64,000 nt of DNA from Flavobacterium praedii (GTDB lineage Bacteria > Bacteroidota > Bacteroidia > Flavobacteriales > Flavobacteriaceae), in contig NZ_CP113948.1 of assembly GCF_026810365.1 (NCBI RefSeq), positions 2,939,001 to 3,003,000 of the forward strand, read 5' to 3'. Of the stretch, positions 29,379-39,156 are shown piece after piece (the stretch's first letter is position 1; every line of letters starts with the position of its first letter). Made by a program: the position numbers and the translations under genes. Below the pieces are notes generated by a model. That model was not told the origin of the DNA. It saw only the letters and a program-made list of their open reading frames with translations, and did not search any database.

Positions 29379-31244
29379 TTACTTCACCAATAAAAATTCG
29401 GATCTTCTATTAATCGCATTTTGTTCCTCTGTGCATTTGTTTTTGCAATCAATTTTAAGTTCCGTTTCTCCAAATCCTTTGCCAGAAATTCGAGCCGCAT
29501 CAATTCCTTTGGAAATCACATATTGAACTGTAGCTTTTGCTCTTTTATCCGAAAGATTTAAATTGTATTTATCATCTCCTTTGGAATCTGAATGTGATTT
29601 TACATAAATTTTCAATTTGTCATTTTGTGACATGACATAAACTAATTTATCCAATTCCTCAGCACCTTGTTTGGTTATATTACTTTTATTAAAATCAAAG
29701 TAAATAGGGTTCAAAATAATTTCAGTTTCAGTAATTACAACATCAATAGGTTTTATGTTAACATCAACCGTAATCACTCCTCCAACAAATTTGGCAAGTG
29801 GCATTTTTTCAGTTACGTAACCATCTTTATACACTTCAATTACATAAATTTTTTCGCAATCGACATCATACATTACCTCCCCTTTTTCATTTGATAACTG
29901 GGTGCCAATTACATTGCCTTTTTCATCCAAAATAAGCACTTTTGAATGTATCAAAACAGAATTATCTTTCACGCTTTTAACGACTACTTTTATCTTTCCT
30001 TTACAAATTGGAATAGAAGAATAAATATGATCTTCACCAGACCTATTGCTAGACACATAACCCAATTGCTTAATCGTATTATACGTTAATGCAAAATCAT
30101 CTTTCTCTGAATTTACGGGTTTCCCAGCATTTTTTGGAACATCATTTGTTTTCAAATCCACAAAAAACACATCCAATCCTCCAAAACCAGTTAAACCATT
30201 GGATGCAAAATACAGTACATTATCATTTGTCACAAAAGGAAAACTTTCATCTCCAGCTGTGTTAATTTTAGCTCCTAAATTTTCTGGTTTTCCGTATGTT
30301 CCATCATTATTTACTTGGACTTTCCAAATATCTATTCCACCAATAGAACCCGGCATATTTGACGAAAAATACAAAGTTTTACCTTCTTTATCAATGGATG
30401 GATTACTGGTAGAATATTTTTTGCTATTGAAAGACATTGGGGTTGTCGAAGTCCAAATTCCATTCACTTTTTGCGCTTTAAACAAATGAACCTGGCCAAA
30501 TTTTAGACGTTTGGCATTGTCTTTTTCATAAAGATTGGAATTGAAACTTTCGCTAGAAAAATAAATGGTATTCCCGTCTGCGGTTATGCTTACTGGGCCT
30601 TCATGAAATCTGGAATTCAATTCTGAAACTGCTGTTGGTTCAGAATAACTTCCATCAGCCTTTAGGTTTGATTGATAAATATCCAAAAACGGCTCATTAT
30701 TCCATCCGTATTTTTTACCGCCAACATTTCGAGCACTTGAAAAATATAAAACATCACCAAAAAGAGCTGCGCCAAAATCTGACTTGTCCGAATTAATATC
30801 CAATATTTTGACATCAAAAAGCTTTTCTTTATCAATCAGACTGGGTAAATAATTGGGATCTTTATTGAATTCTATCGCTCGTTGATCCATTGGAGCTTTT
30901 TCGGCAAAGACTTTCATTTGAATATTCGCTTCTTCATATTTAGTATTTACTTTTAGCATTTGTGCGTAATTAAAATACGTTTCAGCATCTTGATCCGTTT
31001 TTACTGCCATTGCATACCACTTAGCCGATTCAACAGTATTGAACATATTATAATAACACTCTCCTAATTGGTTATACACATAAGGGTCTGCTTTACCTTT
31101 TTCGACCAAAAGAAGATATTCTTGAGTAGCTTTTACATATTCGAATCTTTCAAATAAAGCATCAGCAATTTTAGTGTTTTTATTTTGTGCCAAAAGAGAA
31201 AAACTCAATAACACAAAAAAGAAAATCATAATATTTTTTTTCAT
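29379..31244 (-). CDS. OmpA-family envelope protein with TPR, PD40 propeller and regulatory domains
   Basis: Periplasmic or outer-membrane associated protein of 621 residues. Signal peptide ends near LLAQ (residue 20). TPR-like helices (about 22-115) are followed by WD40/PD40 beta-propeller repeats (about 150-370; DVLYFSSARNVGG, TLYFSSNMPGSIGGIDIW), a carboxypeptidase-regulatory-like domain (about 400-490) and an OmpA peptidoglycan-binding domain (about 510-621; YFDFNKSNIT, SHSDSKGDDKYNLNLSDKRA, NRRSEF). It lies 18 bp after the PorP/SprF gene, in the same operon. Proteins of this build accompany PorP/SprF-like partners of type B T9SS substrates and may anchor the exported adhesin complex to peptidoglycan (family knowledge plus inference). 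Confidence 0.88.
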   Translation of the reverse strand: MKKNIMIFFFVLLSFSLLAQNKNTKIADALFERFEYVKATQEYLLLVEKGKADPYVYNQLGECYYNMFNTVESAKWYAMAVKTDQDAETYFNYAQMLKVNTKYEEANIQMKVFAEKAPMDQRAIEFNKDPNYLPSLIDKEKLFDVKILDINSDKSDFGAALFGDVLYFSSARNVGGKKYGWNNEPFLDIYQSNLKADGSYSEPTAVSELNSRFHEGPVSITADGNTIYFSSESFNSNLYEKDNAKRLKFGQVHLFKAQKVNGIWTSTTPMSFNSKKYSTSNPSIDKEGKTLYFSSNMPGSIGGIDIWKVQVNNDGTYGKPENLGAKINTAGDESFPFVTNDNVLYFASNGLTGFGGLDVFFVDLKTNDVPKNAGKPVNSEKDDFALTYNTIKQLGYVSSNRSGEDHIYSSIPICKGKIKVVVKSVKDNSVLIHSKVLILDEKGNVIGTQLSNEKGEVMYDVDCEKIYVIEVYKDGYVTEKMPLAKFVGGVITVDVNIKPIDVVITETEIILNPIYFDFNKSNITKQGAEELDKLVYVMSQNDKLKIYVKSHSDSKGDDKYNLNLSDKRAKATVQYVISKGIDAARISGKGFGETELKIDCKNKCTEEQNAINRRSEFLLVK

Positions 31245-31262
31245 TTCAAATAACTTATAATA

Positions 31263-32180
31263 TTAGAAGAATCTTGGGGAAAGTGATACTTTTTTGACTG
31301 GTAAAAAATCGTACAATAAAATTATCTCATGAGAAGATGAAGTAGCAATATTTAGATTTGAAACAATGTGATCATAAGCATATCCTATTCTTAAATCAGG
31401 TGTAACATTAAAATTAACTAACAAACCAAAACTATCTTGCAATCTATAAGTAGCTCCAAATTCTACTTTTTCTTGATATAAAAAGTTAGCAGAAACATCT
31501 ATAGAAGTTGGGACACTAAATGCGGATTTTAACAAAAATGAGGGCTTAAATTTTAAATTTGGATTAAGATCAAAAACATAGCCCGCAGTTAAAAAATAAT
31601 GAGAAACATCTGAACCATATTGTTTGCCATCATAATCTAAATGAGCCGCCTTAATCATATTAGGTATCGAAAATGAAACATAATATTTATCTGTGTAATA
31701 AAAAACACCCGCTCCCATATTGAAGGTTACATCATTGCTGTTTTTGCCAAAAATTCCTTCCGAAGGGTCTGGTAAAGTAGAAATAATTTCAGAAAAATTA
31801 ACTTTTTGAAAAGTCGCTCCAGCCTTAACTCCAAAAGACAAATTACTGTTTTCTCCTAATTTTAATTTATAGGCAAAATCACCATACACATTTTGTTCTG
31901 TTATTGGTCCTATTTTATCGGCAATTATAGACAAACCGATACCTACATTTTTTCCTACTGGCCCTTCCCCATAAAAAGTAAAAGAGGTAGGAGCATCTTC
32001 AATATCCAACCATTGTTTTCTGTACAACAATCCAAAAGTAGTGTGCTCTTTGGTACCAGCATAAGCAGGATTTATAACATTCATATTATACATGTATTGA
32101 GTATATTGAGGATCCTGTTGCGCCTTGACATCCATAACAAGCAACAGAAATAATAAAGTAGTCAGTAAAATTTTATTCAT
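31263..32180 (-). CDS. PorP/SprF-family type IX secretion membrane protein
   Basis: Outer-membrane beta-barrel protein of 305 residues. Signal peptide ends VKAQ (residue 21), followed by the family hallmark QDPQYTQYMYNMNVINPAYAGT and repeated barrel strands with aromatic ends. SprF-like proteins are needed for export or attachment of their cognate type B T9SS substrates. This copy lies 46 bp after the 2004-residue adhesin gene and 18 bp before the OmpA/PD40 gene, so the three probably form one export/anchor unit. Confidence 0.92.
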   Translation of the reverse strand: MNKILLTTLLFLLLVMDVKAQQDPQYTQYMYNMNVINPAYAGTKEHTTFGLLYRKQWLDIEDAPTSFTFYGEGPVGKNVGIGLSIIADKIGPITEQNVYGDFAYKLKLGENSNLSFGVKAGATFQKVNFSEIISTLPDPSEGIFGKNSNDVTFNMGAGVFYYTDKYYVSFSIPNMIKAAHLDYDGKQYGSDVSHYFLTAGYVFDLNPNLKFKPSFLLKSAFSVPTSIDVSANFLYQEKVEFGATYRLQDSFGLLVNFNVTPDLRIGYAYDHIVSNLNIATSSSHEIILLYDFLPVKKVSLSPRFF

Positions 32181-32226
32181 GTGTTATATATTTTTTCTAA
32201 AAAAAGTTTCTTTAATTATTTCTATT

Positions 32227-35200
32227 TTAATTTTCACGAATTAAATAAATCCATCCTGTTTTGGATTTACCATTATTAAATTCAATAACATAATAATAAG
32301 TAGCACTCGGGAGCGCTTCACCATTGTTGGATTGGCCAAACCATTGATTCGTATAATTAGACTGACTATACACTTGAAGTCCGTATCGATTAAAGATTTC
32401 TATTTTTTTTACATCCATCAATCGTAAATCAAAAAAATCATTAGAACCATTTCCATCTGGTGAAATTCCTTTCTGAATATCGCAGTATATCGATTCAATG
32501 GTAATGTTTGAAGTTGTTTCGCAACCTGTTGAATTGGATTTCACTGTAAGGTTATAAACCAATGGATAGGTTTCTGTTATAGCAGTAGCTTCTATTATAT
32601 CGCTTACATTCAAAATATTCGAATTAGTTCCAACTGTAGCTCCACTTTGATCTTTCCATATATATTCAACTGTATTTGAATCATAAGAATTTGACAACGG
32701 ACTAGCTGTTACTTCATACTTATTAGACACGCAAGTCCAAGAGGATTCAAATTGAATTTCAGGAGGTATTGCACTTATTAATTGTTTGGCTCCTATGGTT
32801 TCGCAGGTAATGTTGTTTTTAAATCGAACGCTTACTATATAATTGGCAGGCGCTAAATTCTGAAAGACAGGATTATCTTGATAACCATTACCTACACTAT
32901 ATTCAACTCCAGCTATTCCCGCTATTTCAATTGTTCCAACAGGCACCAAACAGGTAGGTTGAATCACTGACAAAAGAGTTGGTGTAACAGGAACCAAAGG
33001 TTTTGGGTCTATAGTTGTTGCGCCCAACGATGATGCGACACAAGTAATATCTCCAACATTTCTAACATTTAAAGTATAATTATTTGGGTTAAGACCGTTG
33101 AATACATTTGAATTTTGATAGTTAATTCCATCCAAGCTATATTCTTTCCCAGTTTGAGATGCAATAGTAATGGTTCCAGATGGTATTGCGCAAGTAGGTT
33201 GAACAACACTCAAAGCTGTTGGAACTACTGGCACTGTTGGTACTGCGCTAATTTTAGCAGCAACTGCAGAATTTGAAGCGCAAGTAACGTCGGCGGTGTT
33301 CCGAGCATAAAGTGTATAATCATTCGAAGCAAGGCTGCTAAAAACATTAGGCAATTGATAATTTATTCCGTCTAAACTGTATTCCATTCCTATTTGTGTT
33401 GCAATCGAAATTGTTCCTGTTGGAACGGCACAAGATGGTTGTACAAGATTTAAAACCGTTGGAACTATTGGCAAATTTGGAATTGCATCAATTTTAACGG
33501 TTGTCCCAGAATTAATAGAGCAAGAAGCATCCAAAATATTTCGAACATACATTACATAGTTCTCTGGTGGTAAAAATTCAAAAATAGTTGAAATTTGATA
33601 ATTAGTTCCATCCAAACTAAACTCCATTCCTTGTTGTGGTGTAATTACAATAGTTCCCGTTGGAATGGCACAAGTAGGCTGAATACTATTCGAAACTGTT
33701 GGCATTAACGGAGGCTTCGGAATTGCATTCATTTTTGCTACTACAGTTGAAGAAACTGAAGCACAACTATTGGAATTAGAAACTTTAAAAGTATAATCGG
33801 TATCAGCCGCTAAACCAGTAAACAAATAACTAGTTCCTGAACCAGATTGAATTGTACCAGAGGATGGAATAATAGTCCAGGTTCCAGTTGTTGGTAATCC
33901 GCTAAACATAATACTTCCTGTAGGTATTGCACAAGTTGGCTGAATCATACTATCAATAATTCCAGTTTGTTGTTTATCCAAAACAGGGCTAACCATTAAT
34001 CTGTTTATGCTTTCACATCCAATTATTGGAGTAGTGGATTGTTGGGAAGCATAATAGCTCGTTCCTGTAGTAATCATTGTATTCGAAGGTAAAATAGTCC
34101 CTCCACTTGTAGCATCATACCAAACAACATTTGAATTATTTATTATCCCTTTTAATACAATTGAATTTAGTGTTGCATTTTGAGATTCACAAAAAAGAGG
34201 TGTCACAGAGTCAGCTGTTGGAGTCAAAGGATCAACAATTACTGCTGAAATTTCAAGACGATTTACACTTTCACAACCTGAAACATTTTGAGTAGCATAA
34301 TATTTCATCCCATCTACCAAAGAAGTTGACACAGGCAATGAACTTCCCGAAATTGGAGCGTTATACCAAACAATTGGAGCGCTACCGGTAACTACTAAAT
34401 TCGATATTTTTGCAGATTGACTGGAACAAAACAACTGTATTCCATCACCAATTGGACTTGATGGAGCATTTATAGTAACATCCACTATGACTCTTGGGGT
34501 ACTTTCGCAACCAGATACTGTCTGAGAACCATAATATAAACCATTAATCAAAGACGTTGAATCCAATAATGCTGTATTTCCTGTAGCTGACGTATACCAT
34601 TTTATAGAAGTTCCAGAAGTCGCTTTAGTTGTAAGAGAAGCAACTGTTGCATTTTCGGACTCACAAAAAGTTATATTTCCATTGATTGTTATCGGTAATG
34701 GCTTATTGATAGAAACAGTTACGCTTAATTTAGTAACACTTTCACAACCAGAAATCGTTTGAGTAGCCAAATATAAACCATCAGTCAAAGATGAACTAGC
34801 AGTTAATAAAGTACCCAAAGAATCATACCATTTTACATTTGTTCCTGTTCCTGTTAAATCTGCTACTGTTGCGGAATTACAAAAAATGGGATTAGCAACA
34901 GTTGTTATGGGAGCAGCAGGTTTATTAATAGTTACAATTACTTTCAACCGCTCGACACTCTCACAAAGCAAACCAGATGTTGCTGTTTGAGAAGCATAAT
35001 AATCTTCTGAATCAACTAATGCGTCCGAACTAGAAAGAGGGGTGCCACCAATTGCATCAGCATACCATTTAATATTAGTTCCAATGGCCATTAAATTTCC
35101 AACAGTAGCATTTTGAGATTCACAAAAGGTTTGGACGTTTGAACCCGTAGGTTTGGATTGCGAATTTATAGTCAGCGATACAGCAGTTCTACTGGAACTT

Positions 35201-38200
35201 AAACAATTATCAACGGTTTTTCTAGCTTCAGCATAATAAGTGTAAACGCCAGGCAAAGTAACGGTTGGGGTGTAAGTAGTACTGTTTGACAATATAGCAA
35301 CTCCCCCACTATTTGTTGGATACCAATCTACCGTTTCTCCTGCATTAACTGTAGCTGACAAACTAAGATTAACCTGCCCTTCGCAAATAGACTTGTTCCC
35401 TCCAGTAATTGGATTGCTTATAATGGCACATGCACAATCGGGAGCGGTTACAACAATAGATTCAATACACCCATTTCCTTTATCAGCCGAAATGGTAATA
35501 TTGGTTCCTGCAGGAATATTAGTTATAGAATTTCCAGCTATCACTCCAACAGCTGGTATTCTTGTAATAGTACTTCCACTTGCAACTGTAAAAGCTACAG
35601 TATAGGATAATAAATCAACCGAGCATGTTTTTGTCGTGATATTCAAAAATGGAGAATCCTTTATTTCTAAAACAACAGCTGTTCTTGAAGTGCTTGAACA
35701 AGAAGCTATGTTATTCTGCGCATAAAAAGTTATAGAACCAACTGCATTTAAAACTGGACTAGTAACTATAGTTCCGTTTGTCATAGCATTATACCAAACA
35801 ATTGTTCCGGTTGCAACAGATGCAGTTGCTGTTAGAGTTTGTAAAGGACTCGATGCACAAACCGATTGATTTCCTCCACTTACAGCCAGTTGTGGATTAT
35901 TTATTGTAACTGTAAGCGCATATCTGGCAGCGCTTTCGCAAGTTCCAATTGTTTGAGAAGCATAATATGTAATACCAGAAACCAAAACTACCGAAGTAGA
36001 AAGAGCACTTCCTCCAGTTGAATTGGCGTACCATTTAATAGTTCCTGCCCCTGACGCCAATAGATCGGCTATTGTTCCAGAGTTGCAAACTGTTTGTGTA
36101 CCAGAACCCGTTGGAACTGGAGTTACATTTATTGTAGCTGTAGTTGAAGATCTTGAAAAACTTTCACAAGATAATGTACCTGTAATTGTTTGTGTGGCAT
36201 AATAGGTTTCTCCATTTACTAAATCAGTATTGGGATCTAATGGCAAACCTCCTACTGGAGCCGCATACCATTTTACGTCAGTACCGGTTGCAACTAAATC
36301 ACTAATTTTTGCTGAATTACAAAATGTTTGAGTAGCTGCTATTATGGGGCCTGCCGGATCATCCACAATAACATTTACTTGCAAACGAACAATACTTTTA
36401 CAAGAAGTTGTCGCATTGGTTTGTTCTGCATAGTAAGAACCTGTCACTAAATCAGTATTAGTCGGAATCGCTGTACCACCAAAAGCTGTTGAAAACCATT
36501 CTATATTATTTCCTGTAGCAACCAAGTCACTAACTTTTGGGATATTTAATTTACAAAAATTTTGATTGGAAAAACCTGTTGGAGCATCTGTAACATTATA
36601 AACAACTGTAATATCAGCAGATGATACACTACATTGACCACTTGAAATAGTCCAAGTAAAAACATAAGTTCCTGTCACACTAACGGTAGCTGTAGTATTC
36701 CCAAGAGAACTATCACTAAATGTAACAGTTCCTGGTCCTGATTTTTGAGACCAAACTCCTGTTCCTACTGATGGTGTATTTCCTCCCAGAGGAGCACTCG
36801 TCAAAGAACATCTAGATTGATTCGCTCCTACATTAGCAATAGTTGGACTGGATGCAAAATTAATTGGTAAACTAGCGGTAGAATAACAAGGAGTCATTGC
36901 TGCACCTGCCACAACAACAGGATTTGGAGCTTCAAGATTATAATCGACTGCTCCACTTCCATAATCCGTAGTTCTAGTTGCGGGGCTTAAAAAAGAGTTT
37001 GTGACATTATAATTAGACGAAGAGTTATCTTGCATTGTAAAAGCAAAAAATTTAACGTCTCCACCAGTATAACCAACTAATGCTTTGGATACTTGCACTT
37101 CAAATCCTAAATTATTATCTGTGGTTCCTGTATTATTTTTATTAACACCCATTACAGCAGTTGGAGTTCCAGTGGCAGCAGTTCCTAAATAGGTTTTGGT
37201 AGAATTTCCAGTTTTCAATTCTATTACGTCTGCATAATAATTCGTTTCACCAGTATCTGTAGCAATTGCAATACAATAATCAGCGGCAAAATAAGAATCA
37301 AAAGTACTGGGATTGTTGTTAAAATAATTAAAAGCTCTTACATCTGGTAGCGATCCATTTTCGTCACCATAATTAGAAACATTAAATCCACCTGGCTTGG
37401 TATCTAGAAAAACCATTATCCTTCTAAAATTTAAAGCTTTACCAGCAATCCCAAAAACCAATTTATCTTCGGTTGGACTTATTTTTAAGGCATTAATATA
37501 TCCATTTGCTGCATTTCCAGACAAAGAAGCCCCACCAACATTGTCTTCCAACACTCCTGTCCCCCAAGCACTTTCGGTAAGATTTCCGTCTAATGTTACT
37601 GCATATCTGGATCGAACGCTTACTATTTGACCATTAGTCAATGCATTCGTAGTAAATAATTTACTGCTTGACATTGCCTGCTTAACAACACCATCAACTG
37701 AAAATTCAAATAAATCAGCTCCTCCTGAAGCTGTAAAAGTAACCGAAGTCCCTAAACACAAAGGATTGGAAGTGTTATTTATTGGATTTGACGACAAAGA
37801 AACTGCTGGAGGAATATTATATACCGATGCTACAACTGGAACACGAGTACTAGTACCCAATCCTGATCTAGCAGAAACGTAAAAAGTAGTAGTTGCTGAA
37901 ACATTTGGACTATAAGTATTTCCAGTTGCCAAAACCGTTGGACTAGTTTGACTAGAAAACCATTCGATGATATCACCAGTAGCTCCAGTAGCCGAAAGAG
38001 TCACTATACCAGGCCCACAGGAACTACCTGCTACTGTGTTAGGAGGAGTGATTACTGCTAAAGCTTTTAACGACAAATAAGAAGTGTTATATAAAGAATT
38101 TTTAGTACCAATACTTTTTGAAAGAAAAATATTGTCTTTATGGGTTGTAAACGTTGCTAAATTCGCAAAATTTACCGCAATTAATTTATTGCTTAATAAA

Positions 38201-38241
38201 ATGATAATAAGAAAAATTAAACGTAATATTATTTTCATCAA
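32227..38241 (-). CDS. Giant T9SS type B surface protein with CBM9-like N-terminus and Ig-like repeats
   Basis: Secreted protein of 2004 residues, first gene of the adhesin-PorP-OmpA operon. After the signal peptide (near residues 1-22) comes one Ig-like domain, then a possible CBM9-like domain (about 214-360; LDGNLTESAWG, IMVFLDTKPGGF). A long array of about ten Ig-like CHU_C-associated repeats follows (about 540-1420; pattern FCESQNATV, IKWYADAIGGTPL, YYASQ), then five about 80-residue repeats beginning QPTCAIPTG (about 1425-1820). The final 85 residues (GISPDGNGSNDFFDL, IEIFNRYGLQVYSQ) form a type B sorting domain. The Cys-rich repeats suggest disulphides outside the cell. Likely adhesin; ligand unknown. 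Confidence 0.88.
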   Translation of the reverse strand: MMKIILRLIFLIIILLSNKLIAVNFANLATFTTHKDNIFLSKSIGTKNSLYNTSYLSLKALAVITPPNTVAGSSCGPGIVTLSATGATGDIIEWFSSQTSPTVLATGNTYSPNVSATTTFYVSARSGLGTSTRVPVVASVYNIPPAVSLSSNPINNTSNPLCLGTSVTFTASGGADLFEFSVDGVVKQAMSSSKLFTTNALTNGQIVSVRSRYAVTLDGNLTESAWGTGVLEDNVGGASLSGNAANGYINALKISPTEDKLVFGIAGKALNFRRIMVFLDTKPGGFNVSNYGDENGSLPDVRAFNYFNNNPSTFDSYFAADYCIAIATDTGETNYYADVIELKTGNSTKTYLGTAATGTPTAVMGVNKNNTGTTDNNLGFEVQVSKALVGYTGGDVKFFAFTMQDNSSSNYNVTNSFLSPATRTTDYGSGAVDYNLEAPNPVVVAGAAMTPCYSTASLPINFASSPTIANVGANQSRCSLTSAPLGGNTPSVGTGVWSQKSGPGTVTFSDSSLGNTTATVSVTGTYVFTWTISSGQCSVSSADITVVYNVTDAPTGFSNQNFCKLNIPKVSDLVATGNNIEWFSTAFGGTAIPTNTDLVTGSYYAEQTNATTSCKSIVRLQVNVIVDDPAGPIIAATQTFCNSAKISDLVATGTDVKWYAAPVGGLPLDPNTDLVNGETYYATQTITGTLSCESFSRSSTTATINVTPVPTGSGTQTVCNSGTIADLLASGAGTIKWYANSTGGSALSTSVVLVSGITYYASQTIGTCESAARYALTVTINNPQLAVSGGNQSVCASSPLQTLTATASVATGTIVWYNAMTNGTIVTSPVLNAVGSITFYAQNNIASCSSTSRTAVVLEIKDSPFLNITTKTCSVDLLSYTVAFTVASGSTITRIPAVGVIAGNSITNIPAGTNITISADKGNGCIESIVVTAPDCACAIISNPITGGNKSICEGQVNLSLSATVNAGETVDWYPTNSGGVAILSNSTTYTPTVTLPGVYTYYAEARKTVDNCLSSSRTAVSLTINSQSKPTGSNVQTFCESQNATVGNLMAIGTNIKWYADAIGGTPLSSSDALVDSEDYYASQTATSGLLCESVERLKVIVTINKPAAPITTVANPIFCNSATVADLTGTGTNVKWYDSLGTLLTASSSLTDGLYLATQTISGCESVTKLSVTVSINKPLPITINGNITFCESENATVASLTTKATSGTSIKWYTSATGNTALLDSTSLINGLYYGSQTVSGCESTPRVIVDVTINAPSSPIGDGIQLFCSSQSAKISNLVVTGSAPIVWYNAPISGSSLPVSTSLVDGMKYYATQNVSGCESVNRLEISAVIVDPLTPTADSVTPLFCESQNATLNSIVLKGIINNSNVVWYDATSGGTILPSNTMITTGTSYYASQQSTTPIIGCESINRLMVSPVLDKQQTGIIDSMIQPTCAIPTGSIMFSGLPTTGTWTIIPSSGTIQSGSGTSYLFTGLAADTDYTFKVSNSNSCASVSSTVVAKMNAIPKPPLMPTVSNSIQPTCAIPTGTIVITPQQGMEFSLDGTNYQISTIFEFLPPENYVMYVRNILDASCSINSGTTVKIDAIPNLPIVPTVLNLVQPSCAVPTGTISIATQIGMEYSLDGINYQLPNVFSSLASNDYTLYARNTADVTCASNSAVAAKISAVPTVPVVPTALSVVQPTCAIPSGTITIASQTGKEYSLDGINYQNSNVFNGLNPNNYTLNVRNVGDITCVASSLGATTIDPKPLVPVTPTLLSVIQPTCLVPVGTIEIAGIAGVEYSVGNGYQDNPVFQNLAPANYIVSVRFKNNITCETIGAKQLISAIPPEIQFESSWTCVSNKYEVTASPLSNSYDSNTVEYIWKDQSGATVGTNSNILNVSDIIEATAITETYPLVYNLTVKSNSTGCETTSNITIESIYCDIQKGISPDGNGSNDFFDLRLMDVKKIEIFNRYGLQVYSQSNYTNQWFGQSNNGEALPSATYYYVIEFNNGKSKTGWIYLIREN

Positions 38242-38341
38242 TCTTGTTTTACTGTTAAAAAAATAACGATTTAGTAACCTTTAAGGTTTTAAAAGTAAAT
38301 CATTAATTACATTTAAAATAATCTCTTTTTTAACAATAAAA

Positions 38342-38357
38342 ACTACAACGTTGTAGT
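38342..38357. promoter_or_regulatory. Perfect 16-bp palindrome upstream of adhesin operon
   Basis: ACTACAACGTTGTAGT is a perfect palindrome 101 bp before the adhesin start codon in otherwise A/T-rich DNA. Its size and position suit a dimeric regulator. No second copy was noticed in the window. Confidence 0.45.
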
Positions 38358-38754
38358 GTTTACAAATTTTCAAAAAATAGTAAATTAAAGCCACTATTTC
38401 TTAATAAATTGATATTTGGTCGACAAACAAACACATTTAATCGATTTTTAATATAACATAATTCATAAAAAATGTAATATTTAATTTAACAAAATTTAAT
38501 AAATTAACAGTAAAAAATACATAAAATCCAGCTATACGAAATTATTTTTTGATAGTAATATATTACAAGTTTAGAAAGTTAATGCTTAATTAAAAGTTTG
38601 CACAAAGAAAGAGTAAGAAAACAAAAAAGTTAAAAAAATTAGTCTAATAAAACATTCAATTGAAAATGTTATATAAAAAAAAGGAATCAAAAAAAAAAGA
38701 ATTGTAGAAGACCCGGAATGAGGAATATAAAAAGTATTCGAATATTTAAAAACC

Positions 38755-38784
38755 AAAAAAACCGCTTCTTTCGAAGCGGTTTTT
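38755..38784 (-). terminator. Terminator of tRNA-Leu
   Basis: ACCGCTTC (38761-38768) pairs with GAAGCGGT (38773-38780) around a TTTC loop, extended by A- and T-runs. It begins one or two bases beyond the tRNA 3' end. Confidence 0.85.
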
Positions 38785-38785
38785 G

Positions 38786-38865
38786 TACCCGGAGCCGGAG
38801 TCGAACCGGCACGGTTTCCCACAGGTGTTTGAGACCAGCGCGTCTACCAATTCCGCCATCCGGGC
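38786..38865 (-). tRNA. tRNA-Leu (anticodon CAA)
   Basis: Class II tRNA on the minus strand, with acceptor GCCCGGA/TCCGGGT, D-arm GCGGAATTGGTAGACGC and T-arm GCCGG-TTCGACT-CCGGC. The anticodon loop CTCAAAC gives CAA. The variable arm is long, as expected for leucine. CCA is not encoded. The anticodon stem CTGGT/ACCTG leaves a T-T mismatch at positions 28-42. Confidence 0.9.
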
Positions 38866-38953
38866 TTAGCTAGACATGAAATAATAAAAGAATTATTTCA
38901 ACGCAATAAAGAGACAATTAAAATTAACAACTATCTTTTTCTTTAACACGGTG

Positions 38954-38961
38954 CAAATGTA
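38954..38961 (-). promoter_or_regulatory. Promoter -7 element of tRNA-Leu
   Basis: TACATTTG on the minus strand fits TAnnTTTG and lies 88 bp upstream of the mature tRNA 5' end. It is divergent from the prs promoter. Confidence 0.55.
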
Positions 38962-39027
38962 AAAAATATTTTTAAACATTCTAATAAAAATACTTAATTT
39001 TTTCCTTTCAGAGTTGATTTTATTTTC

Positions 39028-39035
39028 TAAATTTG
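39028..39035 (+). promoter_or_regulatory. Promoter -7 element of prs-rplY
   Basis: TAAATTTG matches TAnnTTTG. It would give a leader of about 115 nt before the prs ATG. Confidence 0.6.
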
Positions 39036-39156
39036 CACCTCGTTAAAAACGGTACACACAACTAACTACACTCGAGGCATTTATATTCTTCTGACTTTGT
39101 ACAAATTGATAAAGTCCTATTATATAAAGAGCTTCGAAATTAAAACAACAAATTAA

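Larger units (their letters stand above)
38242..38785. other. AT-rich gene-free region upstream of the adhesin operon
   Basis: A 544-bp stretch without a credible gene. It holds a perfect 16-bp palindrome at 38342-38357, long A/T tracts and, at its right end, the tRNA terminator. The leader and promoter of the 2004-residue adhesin must lie here; no clear TAnnTTTG box was found on the minus strand. Confidence 0.6.

Noticed and set aside
38586..38822. 78-codon minus-strand open frame
   Set aside because: It overlaps the tRNA-Leu and its terminator and has low-complexity, AT-driven composition.
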